A DNA stretch of 64,000 nt from Chthonomonadaceae bacterium (lineage in GTDB: Bacteria; Armatimonadota; Chthonomonadetes; Chthonomonadales; Chthonomonadaceae). The position numbers and the translations under genes were made by a program. Where the stretch lies: NCBI GenBank assembly GCA_025352825.1, contig JANXSG010000024.1, forward strand, positions 1 through 64,000. The letters run 5' to 3'. Under the pieces are notes generated by a model, which did not search any database, was not told the origin of the DNA, and saw only the letters and a list, made by a program, of their open reading frames with translations. Positions within the stretch are counted from its first letter, which is position 1. Each line of letters opens with the position of its first letter. Below, piece after piece: positions 29,461 through 39,000 of the stretch.

Positions 29461-31221
29461 CTAAACTGGCGAGACCATCTCCTCGTAGGGCACACGCTTT
29501 GTATCTTTAGCCTGTTTTCTCACATAAGGGATCATACACAGCGCAGATAAAAGTCCCACCACAAACCAACTTGCAGTAACTCCTTGCCACATCGGCGTAT
29601 CTCCCATTAGTAGTGCTTTCGAAGTCAATAGATAGTTGTTGTAGTAATTTGAAGAGTCGCCTATCTGAAAGATTGCCTGAGCAGGGTTGAAGTAGTATAG
29701 ATTTGCACCGAACCCCGGTTTTGAGTTCATATACTGAGGTACCTTCGACATCTCCGGGGCAATTAATCCAATGAGGATAGAAGCGGATGCTACAATCCAT
29801 GCCAACCACCGATTACCAAATGCCACAGATAGGAAACAGCAGAATAGCGAGAAGCCAATTACGGATACCAAGAGAGCGATAAAGATCTGTGTTAGTCCGC
29901 CAGCCGGCTTGGTGGGAATGGCCTGTGTGTTAAACTGAGGTAATGGATTAGGCGCACCATTCGGTACGTCAACGGGAGTAATTGGCGCGCTGGATACACT
30001 TCGAATGGTTTGAGATGGATAGGAATTAAAGGCAGCCGTGTCCTTGAACATATCACCGGGTTTCCCAACCAGCACAAAACTAAATAGATAGAGCACAATA
30101 CAATAGAGTGTGAGAAACGCCATAAACGACAGCCCAGAAGCCAGTTTACCAAGTTTAAACCCGGCAGATGTCCATCCCCACACAACATATTTCTTAAAAT
30201 TCCTGGCTTCCCGAGGCAGCAGCGTTCCTGTAGTAAATGTAGGCACAAGAAGCATCATGAAACAGGCTGCGTAAAACAGCATCGATATAGGAGGAGATAC
30301 TACCGCCATCACACCAGCTCCGCCACGATGATACCACCCATTAAGCCACCAGGTATTAATAGCCAGCAGCTGAATTGTAATGAGAAGGATGGTAAGGCCG
30401 CGTAGCAGCGGCGCTTTGCGTTCCGGAAAAGTTTCTAATCTGGAGGATGCAATAGCACAACATACGAGCCCAGTAATAAGACAAATTATTCCGAAGCCTA
30501 CACCTTGATATACCTGGAAGCCCAGAAAACTTGTCCCGAACCACGATGCCCCCAGAGAATGCAAGAGACTTCCGAACTGTCCAAAACCGGCATTAACGGC
30601 TGTGTTTATTCCAAAAGCGCTTGCGACGAATATATACAGAACGAATATCGAGGAGTAAGTATACATTACTGACTGGGTGGTCGTACGCGCAATACTAGAC
30701 CACATTAATCCCAGAGCCGCGATTAAAAAACTGCCCATCAGCAGCATGATATAGTAGCTCACCACCATTACAGGATCGACACTGCCGAGCATAAAACTGA
30801 TCGAAACAAGTGGCAGTGACGAGATAAGCAGAAGTGCTGTAAAGCTTACCGCACATAGTAGTTTCCCAATAACTATGCTGTGGCGAGGCAGCCGGGTCAT
30901 GGTGAGCATATCCATGGTTCGCTGCTCATTCTCTATGGTGAGTGCGCCGCTGGTAATTGCAGGAGTAATAAATAGCACCAGGAACATCTGAGTGATGATG
31001 TTGTAGTTAAAAAGATTGGTCCCAAGTTCTGCAACCGTGGAACTGCCCGCTCCCGAGTTCCCCACACTCGTCTGCCAGGCAGCGTAGTTGAAAAGCAGAA
31101 TTAGTGTGAGCAGCCCGAGATAGGCAAGCTGAATCCAGTAAGCTCTCGAACCACGCATTCGCACGCGCAGCTCTTTTGTAAGAACTGGATTATCAGGCAT
31201 CATTCGCAGCAATAGGGACAT
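29461..31221 (-). CDS. ABC-2 type transporter permease
   Basis: 'NPVLTKELRVRMRGSRAYW' and 'ALTIENEQRTMDMLTMTRLPRHSIVIGKLL' with multi-TM. Confidence 0.85.
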   Translation of the reverse strand: MSLLLRMMPDNPVLTKELRVRMRGSRAYWIQLAYLGLLTLILLFNYAAWQTSVGNSGAGSSTVAELGTNLFNYNIITQMFLVLFITPAITSGALTIENEQRTMDMLTMTRLPRHSIVIGKLLCAVSFTALLLISSLPLVSISFMLGSVDPVMVVSYYIMLLMGSFLIAALGLMWSSIARTTTQSVMYTYSSIFVLYIFVASAFGINTAVNAGFGQFGSLLHSLGASWFGTSFLGFQVYQGVGFGIICLITGLVCCAIASSRLETFPERKAPLLRGLTILLITIQLLAINTWWLNGWYHRGGAGVMAVVSPPISMLFYAACFMMLLVPTFTTGTLLPREARNFKKYVVWGWTSAGFKLGKLASGLSFMAFLTLYCIVLYLFSFVLVGKPGDMFKDTAAFNSYPSQTIRSVSSAPITPVDVPNGAPNPLPQFNTQAIPTKPAGGLTQIFIALLVSVIGFSLFCCFLSVAFGNRWLAWIVASASILIGLIAPEMSKVPQYMNSKPGFGANLYYFNPAQAIFQIGDSSNYYNNYLLTSKALLMGDTPMWQGVTASWFVVGLLSALCMIPYVRKQAKDTKRVPYEEMVSPV

Positions 31222-31240
31222 ATATTAGCCTTCATCTATA

Positions 31241-32275
31241 CTAATTCACGTGACCTTTTGTGACACGCAGAAACACATCTTCAAGGTCGGCCGAAGGTGT
31301 GTGGAACATGCGTATCTTGATATTCGCCTGAACCAACGCCTGGAGCACTCTGTACTCTTCATCCGGCTCCCCTACGTAACCTATCTGAACGATGCCGCCG
31401 CTGCTGGAATGCCCATTTTTCTGTAAAGTCTGTGCTATGCCAAGCTCTGCTGCATCTGTAAGCTTGCGTAATCCACTCGTTCTCTTTACCTCGCGGATGA
31501 TGTCGGACATCCCGAGGAGTATTGCTTCTGCACGCTCTAGCTCATCTACGACTCCGATTTCAATGGTGTGCTGGCCGCGAACCTGGCGGGCTATGGTGTT
31601 CACATCTCCAGCAACGATCATCTCTCCACGTTCGATAATGCCAATTTTATTGCAGAACTCCTCCATCTCGGGAAGAATGTGTGACGATACGATAATTGTT
31701 TTCCCCATCGACTGCAGCTCTTTGAGAAGTTCTCGAATTTCGATGCGCGCCCTGGGATCGAGCCCCGATGCAGGTTCGTCCAGGAGCATTACTTTAGGAT
31801 CGTGAACGAGCGTTTTGGCCAGACAGAGACGCTGTTTCATTCCTCGGGAGAGCGACTCAACATAAGCGTCTTTTTTAATTGTAAGATCGGTCAGAGCAAG
31901 TACATCGTCGATTATCTGCGGGCGTTTTGCTTTCTGAATTCGGTATGCAGCCGCGAAAAAATCGAGATACTCCCAGACCTTAATATCATCATATACTCCA
32001 AAGAAATCCGGCATATACCCCACTACAGATCTCACTTTTTCCGGATATTTCACAACATCGATCCCATCCACAGTGGCAGAACCAGCGGTGGGCATGAGCA
32101 GCGTAGCAAGCATCTTAATAGTGGTAGTTTTACCGGCTCCATTTGGGCCGATGAATCCGAAGATGTCCCCTTTTTCAAGCTCCAAGGTCAAATCCTGGAC
32201 AGCGACCAGATCTTTATACTCTTTTCGCAGATGCGTTATCTGAATCATCGGGGGCATAGTAACACTCTCCTTCAC
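31241..32275 (-). CDS. ABC transporter ATP-binding protein
   Basis: Walker A GPNGAGKTTTIK, signature LSRGMKQRL, Walker B VMLLDEP. Confidence 0.96.
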   Translation of the reverse strand: MKESVTMPPMIQITHLRKEYKDLVAVQDLTLELEKGDIFGFIGPNGAGKTTTIKMLATLLMPTAGSATVDGIDVVKYPEKVRSVVGYMPDFFGVYDDIKVWEYLDFFAAAYRIQKAKRPQIIDDVLALTDLTIKKDAYVESLSRGMKQRLCLAKTLVHDPKVMLLDEPASGLDPRARIEIRELLKELQSMGKTIIVSSHILPEMEEFCNKIGIIERGEMIVAGDVNTIARQVRGQHTIEIGVVDELERAEAILLGMSDIIREVKRTSGLRKLTDAAELGIAQTLQKNGHSSSGGIVQIGYVGEPDEEYRVLQALVQANIKIRMFHTPSADLEDVFLRVTKGHVN

Positions 32276-33087
32276 CGAGTATACGAAAAACGGCGAAACT
32301 TGAAAATCATAAAAAAGAGCATAAAAATGGTCATAGCCACATACATCATAATCCCAGTGAAAAAATGAAAAGCATGGAATTCGTAGTCTGAAATGCCTGA
32401 ATATAGCGCTTTAGCGATTAAATAGAACGGGTTCATCCATATGAGCGGAAATGATTCGAACATGTTGTTATCACTTGTCAGCATGGATATACCACTCGTA
32501 ATCATTGCGGTTCCAATACACAAAAATCCTATCACAAAGGTATAGGCAGCCATCACTGCATAGATTGTCCGTCGGAACAGCCAGGATACAAACAGGCCAA
32601 AAGTTGCGAAGAAGACTGCAGTCACTGTCAGCAGAATAAAAGAGTAGACTACCTGGGTGAATGGAATATTCCCGGATGATAACTGATTTCTAACCCATGC
32701 AATAACTGATATGGGAGCAAGAATGGAAAGCAAGCCCAGTAGGCCTGTGAGGCGTGCGATCAGTTTTCCAAAGATGATCTCCGATGGAGTGAGACAGGTA
32801 AATACCAACATCTCCCACGTCTGCTGCTCTTTTTCAAGGGAGATGGCGTTGGCAGCGATTGCTGGAGCCGAAAGGCAAATGATCATAAATTGGAGAGATG
32901 TTAAAATTTTCCAGGCATCTCCACTGGCGGATGACGATGGATCCGTGAGTATCCAGCGCAGGAAAAGCCAGTAGATAAGTCCCACCAACAGTAATGCTAC
33001 AATCAATACACCCACTATTGTATCATTACCTCTGCGTGGGCGCAGCCTATAGATGAGCTCTTTGCGCAGGACAGGATTCTCTATCAT
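32272..33087 (-). CDS. ABC-2 type transporter permease
   Basis: 'NPVLRKELIYRLRPRRGND', 'ISLEKEQQTWEMLVFTCLTPSEIIFGKLIARL'. Confidence 0.85.
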   Translation of the reverse strand: MIENPVLRKELIYRLRPRRGNDTIVGVLIVALLLVGLIYWLFLRWILTDPSSSASGDAWKILTSLQFMIICLSAPAIAANAISLEKEQQTWEMLVFTCLTPSEIIFGKLIARLTGLLGLLSILAPISVIAWVRNQLSSGNIPFTQVVYSFILLTVTAVFFATFGLFVSWLFRRTIYAVMAAYTFVIGFLCIGTAMITSGISMLTSDNNMFESFPLIWMNPFYLIAKALYSGISDYEFHAFHFFTGIMMYVAMTIFMLFFMIFKFRRFSYTR

Positions 33088-35510
33088 TTGAAGATACTAG
33101 TCTTGCCGCTTGAAGGAGAAATCTCGTCTTCAAGATCAAGAATTGGCGCTCTTCTGAATGGTTCTGCAGAAGAGATCAGCCGTGGTGGTGCTCCAATAGG
33201 CGTGGGGATATGAGCTATCAGCAGGTTCATCTCTGTTCCAGCAGGTCGTTTACCATTGATCGTAACATCGATTATAGGATCGCTGAACCATCCGGTAAAG
33301 GCAGTTGTCACTCTGCCAAAATCTCCTGTATAGATATCCCAATATCCTCCATTCTGCCTACCTTGCGATAAAACCTGAGTAAGCGCGGATTGAAGCGCTT
33401 CCTCATCGGACAGCCGATCATTCGGGGCATGATTCACTATATTCCCAGAGAAAGTGCTTAAAGAAGTGTTCAGGTTTAAACTGGTGCCACCGCCTCGATT
33501 TATCCATACGATTTCTTTCTCACGCTTTTCACCCGGAGCCATATTTCCGAGTGGAATCGACTGTTCACTATTGATCAGAGAGCAGTCTTTCAAGGTGTAT
33601 TTAGTACCGTTTGTGATGCTCACTAGTGCAAGCTTCTCGTTAAGCATTTTTGCAGACACTTGGATTGGCCCACCAGGAGATGTAGTGATTGGCATTCCAA
33701 AACTGCGTTTATCCCAGAGCCGCACGTTAGCTTTTCTTATTGCAGGAGTTCGGTCTTGCTCAACTGTCAAACTCCCAGCTGCGCTGCTTAAAATTGCCGG
33801 ATAGATTTCTGATGGGCTGTATCCTGAGTAAGAGTTATTAGAGCCTTCAGATGTTCCAAATTCGATATCGTAATCCGCTCGCTGGGGTGAATAGAGAGTC
33901 ATCTGGGCTGTGCCCGCAAACTGATCGGAATTCGCAGTGGATTCGATTATAGCAACTCGATTCAAGGTGAGTGCATTTCCCTTTAAGGAGCGTGCTATCA
34001 AGTACGATACTATTGTAAACCCAATAATGAGGCAGGGTGCAGTTATCCAGGTGAGTTCCCTTTTATCTAGTTTCTTCAGTACCATAGCGCTGACAGGTAT
34101 GAGCAGCAGAAGATATAACCCGAGAAATATTGCAAGTGTTTGAAAAGAGGGGGCATTTCCAGCGGGTTTTCCAGCCATTGCATCTACAAGGCTCTGGCTT
34201 AAGTTATTGCTATGCATTCCCGTACCGTGCAGTTCGAGTAGTTTGCGTGCTGAGATGGGAGGGCTGCCCGTTAAGAAGATGTCTCGCCACATCGAGGGGG
34301 CAGGTGACCATCCTCTTAATTCGGGTGCGTAGCAGTCGAAAGAGGTAAAGACAACTTTGCCGCATCCATATGGCCGTGAAGAAATTAACTCGCAGCCTGA
34401 GCCTCTTTGCGATAACAGTACGGATCCTTCGTTCCTGATATTGCCATCAATGAGCGCAAGTTTCTCCTTCAAATTAAGAGATGCTCCATATCTTGCCGCC
34501 AGTTCAGGTATATCAGAAACCGAGGATACTCCATTCGGAACTATCGGCAGGAGATCTAAGAGAAATTTGCTTTTAAATCTGGTGAGATCGCCACCTCCCG
34601 AAATCAGGAGCAGTCCGCCATCCCGAAGGAAGCCTTTAATCGCAGTTGTCTGATCTTCGGTAAGATTGTCCAGCGGGGCATCTGCCAAAACAATCGCATC
34701 GATCATCTGATAAGCCTGGGGCATCGTTGGCAGGGTACGAGTATCGCAATACGAGACGTATAGATCTGCCTGATCATTTATTTCTGGGTGTTTTGGCTTC
34801 TTCATCTTGCCGTTTAGCTGCGCGTTGAATGGGGCACCCATCATGCCGCGGCCTCCCCCACCATTGTCCTGACCAAGTAATCCTGGATTGAAGTGGTGAT
34901 GAATGAGACCTAGCTTTTTACCCATTAGAAAGTTTAATCCGCTTCCATCTTTGGTCAAAGCGAGCACATGGAACGTTTTTGGATCTGAGCCGGTAGGCAG
35001 GGAAACAGTTTTGTCGGCAATCTTGCGGCCATCTTTTACCAGTTGAACGGTGATGTCTGCTGCTGTATTGCCACCCATGAATCGGAACTGATTATTGGTT
35101 TTGATTTGGATTGCGAAGCAGTGAACCTCATTAAGAGACCCATCGTGCAGTGAAATATGCCGCGAATATATCTCCGTACGATCGCCACTTTTTACTGATA
35201 TTTGTAATTGATACTGCCCCGATTCACCCTGACCTGTGAGCGCCACGGTAAATAGATTCCAGGCATCCGGAAGATAGCGATTGGAAGTACCACCAGACAA
35301 TCCAAATCCGACCCATGCGTCGATATCCACCGCGTGTACTGAAGGCTGGCAAATTAGTATCAAGAGTAGAGAAATGAGTAGGGCGAAACCTCTGCGAGCG
35401 ATGAGGAGATATCTTTCGATGCGTAACAGATTTTTCCGAATAAGTGGAAGGTTCATGTAAAAGTGGTTGTCCTCAGCTCGAATGGACGAAAAGAGTCTTA
35501 GAATCAGCAA
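33084..35510 (-). CDS. Membrane-anchored protein with glutamine-amidotransferase-like domain, associated with the ABC locus
   Basis: N- and mid-protein TM helices; 'DAIVLADAPLDNLTEDQTTAIKGFLRDGGLLLISGGGDLTRF' as in GATase-like domains; overlaps permease ORF by 4 nt. Confidence 0.6.
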   Translation of the reverse strand: MLILRLFSSIRAEDNHFYMNLPLIRKNLLRIERYLLIARRGFALLISLLLILICQPSVHAVDIDAWVGFGLSGGTSNRYLPDAWNLFTVALTGQGESGQYQLQISVKSGDRTEIYSRHISLHDGSLNEVHCFAIQIKTNNQFRFMGGNTAADITVQLVKDGRKIADKTVSLPTGSDPKTFHVLALTKDGSGLNFLMGKKLGLIHHHFNPGLLGQDNGGGGRGMMGAPFNAQLNGKMKKPKHPEINDQADLYVSYCDTRTLPTMPQAYQMIDAIVLADAPLDNLTEDQTTAIKGFLRDGGLLLISGGGDLTRFKSKFLLDLLPIVPNGVSSVSDIPELAARYGASLNLKEKLALIDGNIRNEGSVLLSQRGSGCELISSRPYGCGKVVFTSFDCYAPELRGWSPAPSMWRDIFLTGSPPISARKLLELHGTGMHSNNLSQSLVDAMAGKPAGNAPSFQTLAIFLGLYLLLLIPVSAMVLKKLDKRELTWITAPCLIIGFTIVSYLIARSLKGNALTLNRVAIIESTANSDQFAGTAQMTLYSPQRADYDIEFGTSEGSNNSYSGYSPSEIYPAILSSAAGSLTVEQDRTPAIRKANVRLWDKRSFGMPITTSPGGPIQVSAKMLNEKLALVSITNGTKYTLKDCSLINSEQSIPLGNMAPGEKREKEIVWINRGGGTSLNLNTSLSTFSGNIVNHAPNDRLSDEEALQSALTQVLSQGRQNGGYWDIYTGDFGRVTTAFTGWFSDPIIDVTINGKRPAGTEMNLLIAHIPTPIGAPPRLISSAEPFRRAPILDLEDEISPSSGKTSIFK

Positions 35511-35618
35511 AAGATGCAGAATATGTGGTTTTCAATTTTTCTACGCAATCCAAATAGCTGACGTTTCAGAGATTTTGAAGAGTACTTATTTACTTGAGTG
35601 CACGTCAACAAGGTAAAA

Positions 35619-36030
35619 CCTCACCCCTCGAGCCCCTTTCCCATGTTGTTCGTTCCTCGCAAGGAAGAGAGGGTGACATAAGCGAGAGATTTGCCTAAAT
35701 TATGGTTCGCCGGGGGTAATAGGGACGTGAAAGTATTTCCAAATAATCTCCCAATCATTACCGGGCACTGAAGTACCCGTCTGTAAGGCCGGTGGCCAAC
35801 CGCCCTGCGGGCGGGATTGCGTCTGAAAGACGCCTGTATTTTGATGCCGGGAGTTTTCAACTCCCGGAAATAGTCGCGTATTGTGTTACATTCACAACCT
35901 ATAAAACCTCCACTGGGCCTGCAAAGGATATCCCCGGTCGCTTAGTCTTTCTACATGGGCTGAGATTCCTGATTTAGTCACCCCCTCTCCTTTGCGAGCA
36001 GTGCGAGCAAGATGGGAGAGGGGCAGTGAG
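35619..36030. mobile_element. Putative MITE-like element with terminal inverted repeats (copy 1)
   Basis: Left end CCTCACCCCTCGAGCCCCTTTCCCATGTTGTTCGTTCCTCGCAAGG; inverted right end CACCCCCTCTCCTTTGCGAGCAGTGCGAGCAAGATGGGAGAGGGGCAGTGAG; no ORF inside; ends match copy 2 at 55381-55698. Confidence 0.55.
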
Positions 36031-36123
36031 AGTGTCTCAAAAATCTTTTTGGATTTTGAATGGTTCATTAACCTGTTGCAAGAAACTAAATTGCATTCAA
36101 TCCTTGTGTCCGACTGGTATAAG

Positions 36124-36873
36124 TTACGCTCCTACCGCTTCTAGAATTTCGTCTGAGATGTCGTAGTTAGCGTGAACATTTTGGACGTCGTCATTGTCTT
36201 CGAGCACATCGATCAGCCTGAGCATAACTCCCGCGTCTTTTTCATCAAGAACCACTGTATCGGTTGGTTCCATGGTATATTCTGCTTCAATAATTGGAAT
36301 CTTAGCTTTCTCGATGGCTTCACGCACCGGAGCGAAATCTTCTGGCTGAGCGATGACTTCATAGTTTTCTTCATCGGAGCGTACATCCTCAGCTCCGGCA
36401 TCCAACGCTACACCGAATAGAGTATCCTCATCCGTGGCAGATTTTGCTACCGTTACAATTCCTATAGGGCGAAATCTATATGCCACCGATCCCGATTCAC
36501 CGAGGCGGCCACCATGTTTGTTGAAGAGATTTCGTATGTTGGCAACCGTTCGATTCTTATTGTCTGTGGCGCACTCCACCAGCACGGCCACGCCGCCTGG
36601 CCCGTACCCTTCATAGACAACTTCGTCAAATACTGCCCCTTCTATTTCACCTGTCCCGCGCTGTACACTTCGCTTGATATTATCTGCCGGCATCGAGTTT
36701 TCACGTGCTTTTTGAATGCAGAGGCGCAATCGTAGGTTCGCATCGGGATTGCCTCCCCCAGCTTTTGCAGCCATGATGATCTCTTTTGCTAATTTCGTGA
36801 AAAGGTTACCGCGTTTCGCATCTTGAGCTCCTTTACGGAGGCGAATATTATGCCACTTTGAATGTCCCGACAT
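36124..36873 (-). CDS. yebC: YebC/PmpR family DNA-binding regulatory protein
   Basis: 'MSGHSKWHNIRLRKGAQDAKRGNLFTKLAKEI'; start trimmed to the canonical MSGHSKW. Confidence 0.95.
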   Translation of the reverse strand: MSGHSKWHNIRLRKGAQDAKRGNLFTKLAKEIIMAAKAGGGNPDANLRLRLCIQKARENSMPADNIKRSVQRGTGEIEGAVFDEVVYEGYGPGGVAVLVECATDNKNRTVANIRNLFNKHGGRLGESGSVAYRFRPIGIVTVAKSATDEDTLFGVALDAGAEDVRSDEENYEVIAQPEDFAPVREAIEKAKIPIIEAEYTMEPTDTVVLDEKDAGVMLRLIDVLEDNDDVQNVHANYDISDEILEAVGA

Positions 36874-37167
36874 CGGAATTATCTCCCTTCGAAACTCTGT
36901 ATTCGGCGGAAAGCCGATCAGCACTTGTTAAATTTTGGCGGATATTGAGTTTGGAATTATAGCATACTGAGTTCACTTCGTCAAACTCAGAGCACGTTCA
37001 ATGATTATGCCTAGCCTCATCCTTCTATTGATAGGTTGTATCATGAATAATCCATTCGGCAATATGATGTTAGGCGACCCTTTGTACACGCTATATATAA
37101 ATGGTATTCTAATGTATAGTCGTGAAATCCTACACAATGTGTGAATATCGTCTGGGGGACTGATCTG

Positions 37168-37941
37168 ATGGAAGTTCGGAAGCATCTAGCGGGTGGTTAT
37201 CAGTTCATCAAGGGAGTATTTCCCTATTCTGCGGGGGTTGCGGCGGAGCCTGGCTTGACTATCGAGAGAGCGCGTTTCTCAAGTGTAATTCCGATGGAAG
37301 AGGGATTTCACCGGATCGCAGCGCATCTTGCTTCCATTGGCCGTCCCCTTGCAGCTTTCTGCGCCTGTGAGCTTCGTTCTCCCGAGCCGTTCACAGAGGA
37401 GGGCTTTCGCGAGTTCAACCGAAGTTACGGCGCGGTGTTGAAGGAGTGGGACATCTTCGTCGATGGCATCAATCCTATTGCGCGCAGCAACGTCGCCCCT
37501 GAACTGGATCCTTCTGCAGTTCCGGGTTTCTTTGCATTTTCATACACAGTTCCGACAACTACAGATGAATTTCCCGGTTTCGTAGTGGCTGGGTGCGGGG
37601 AAGTACCAGAGGGAAAGGATAATTATCGGGATAATATCGTGCGCCTAGGTGATGTGTCTCCGGACGGTTTGCGTGAAAAGGCGCGTTGGGTACTTGGTGA
37701 GCAGGAGAGACGGATGCAGGCGCTGGGATTCGGTTGGGCGGACGTCACCGCAACTCAGCTCTACACGATATACGATCCTCATCCATTTCTCGCTAAAGAG
37801 CTAGTTGAACGCGGCGCGATGCGCGCCGGCCTGACCTGGCACTTTTGTCGCCCTCCGGTAAAGGATATCGACTTCGAGATGGACAGCCGAGGAGTATCAC
37901 GGGAACTTGTGATCAATACAGCCAGGCACTATAATACGTAG
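37168..37941 (+). CDS. Hypothetical protein, possibly RidA/YjgF-like
   Basis: 'AFCACELRSPEPFTEEGFREFN' and overall layout; family assignment tentative. Confidence 0.5.
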   Translation: MEVRKHLAGGYQFIKGVFPYSAGVAAEPGLTIERARFSSVIPMEEGFHRIAAHLASIGRPLAAFCACELRSPEPFTEEGFREFNRSYGAVLKEWDIFVDGINPIARSNVAPELDPSAVPGFFAFSYTVPTTTDEFPGFVVAGCGEVPEGKDNYRDNIVRLGDVSPDGLREKARWVLGEQERRMQALGFGWADVTATQLYTIYDPHPFLAKELVERGAMRAGLTWHFCRPPVKDIDFEMDSRGVSRELVINTARHYNT

Positions 37942-38080
37942 ACAATGTACATCAATTAGCTTGACACATGTCGACATACATGATTCGAAAGTCTACAAAC
38001 TATTCGATAATTTAAGGAATGAATAGCTTGAACACTTGTTAAAATAATCCTGGTTATTCCATATCATAAGGAGGTTTGAA

Positions 38081-38629
38081 ATGAATTCTAAAGTTACTCT
38101 GACCACACTACTTAGCCTTGCTGCGATTATCTCTGTGCTGGCATTAGCTCCCGCCAAACCACTCAATGTACATTCAAAAGCAGGCGCATCTGCATGTTTT
38201 ACCAAGCTAAAATCTCTTGTTGGAGATTGGTACAAAACCGATGCGAAAACGAAAGATGAGACATTGGCGCTTCGCTTCCGGCTAACTGCCGGCGGAAATG
38301 TGCTGGAAGAGACGGAATTTCCAGGTGGGCCAGAAGAGATGATGACTATGTATCATATGGATGGCAGTTCGTTAGTACTCACGCACTATTGTCATATGGG
38401 TAACGAACCGCATATGAAGGCGACCATAGCTAGCACTCCCTCTAAAATCCTATTTGAGTGGGCAGGCGGCGGTAATATGAAATCGGAACAGGATACTCAC
38501 ATGCATGCCCTCAAAATCACTCCGATAGATAAGAACCATCTTGTGGCAGAGTGGACACTTGCTCAGAATGGCAAACCAGGCTTTAAAGCTAAGTTCGACG
38601 TACATCGCAAAACGGAAGAAATTAAATAG
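38081..38629 (+). CDS. Secreted hypothetical protein, lipocalin/DUF1579-like
   Basis: Signal peptide MNSKVTLTTLLSLAAIISVLALAPA; 'LKSLVGDWY' motif; RBS aggagg. Confidence 0.6.
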   Translation: MNSKVTLTTLLSLAAIISVLALAPAKPLNVHSKAGASACFTKLKSLVGDWYKTDAKTKDETLALRFRLTAGGNVLEETEFPGGPEEMMTMYHMDGSSLVLTHYCHMGNEPHMKATIASTPSKILFEWAGGGNMKSEQDTHMHALKITPIDKNHLVAEWTLAQNGKPGFKAKFDVHRKTEEIK

Positions 38630-38637
38630 AACAGAGC

Positions 38638-38985
38638 GCTCTCACCCCCTCAAACCCCTCTCCCAAAACAGGAGATGGGGAGACTGTAACAAGAGATTTT
38701 CGATTGCACTGGAAGTTGTACGCTCACTCCCGGCCTCTCTCCCTGATTCCCTGGTGCCTCAGAGGGAGAGAGGAGCGAAATTATTACTACTTTCACTTCG
38801 CAATTGATAATTTTAATGCAGCGGAATTGCTAATATATTCTCTCCCTTCTCCCTAACGAGGAACGATTGATGAAGGGAGAAGGGACGGGGTTGAGGGTGA
38901 ACCTGATAAAATCTTAATAAACTCGTACCCTAGTTATCCCTTCTCCTGTTTTTGGGAGAGTGGAACGAGGAGTGAGGACGATTAT
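38638..38985. repeat. Cluster of C/G-rich interspersed palindromic repeats
   Basis: CTCACCCCCTCAAACCCCTCTCCCAAAACAGGAGATGGGGAG; CTCTCCCTTCTCCCTAACGAGGAACGATTGATGAAGGGAGAAGGGACGGGGTTGAGGGTGA; TCCCTTCTCCTGTTTTTGGGAGAGTGGAACGAGGAGTGAGGAC. Confidence 0.75.
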
Positions 38986-39000
38986 TCCATGGAGGGGTTC

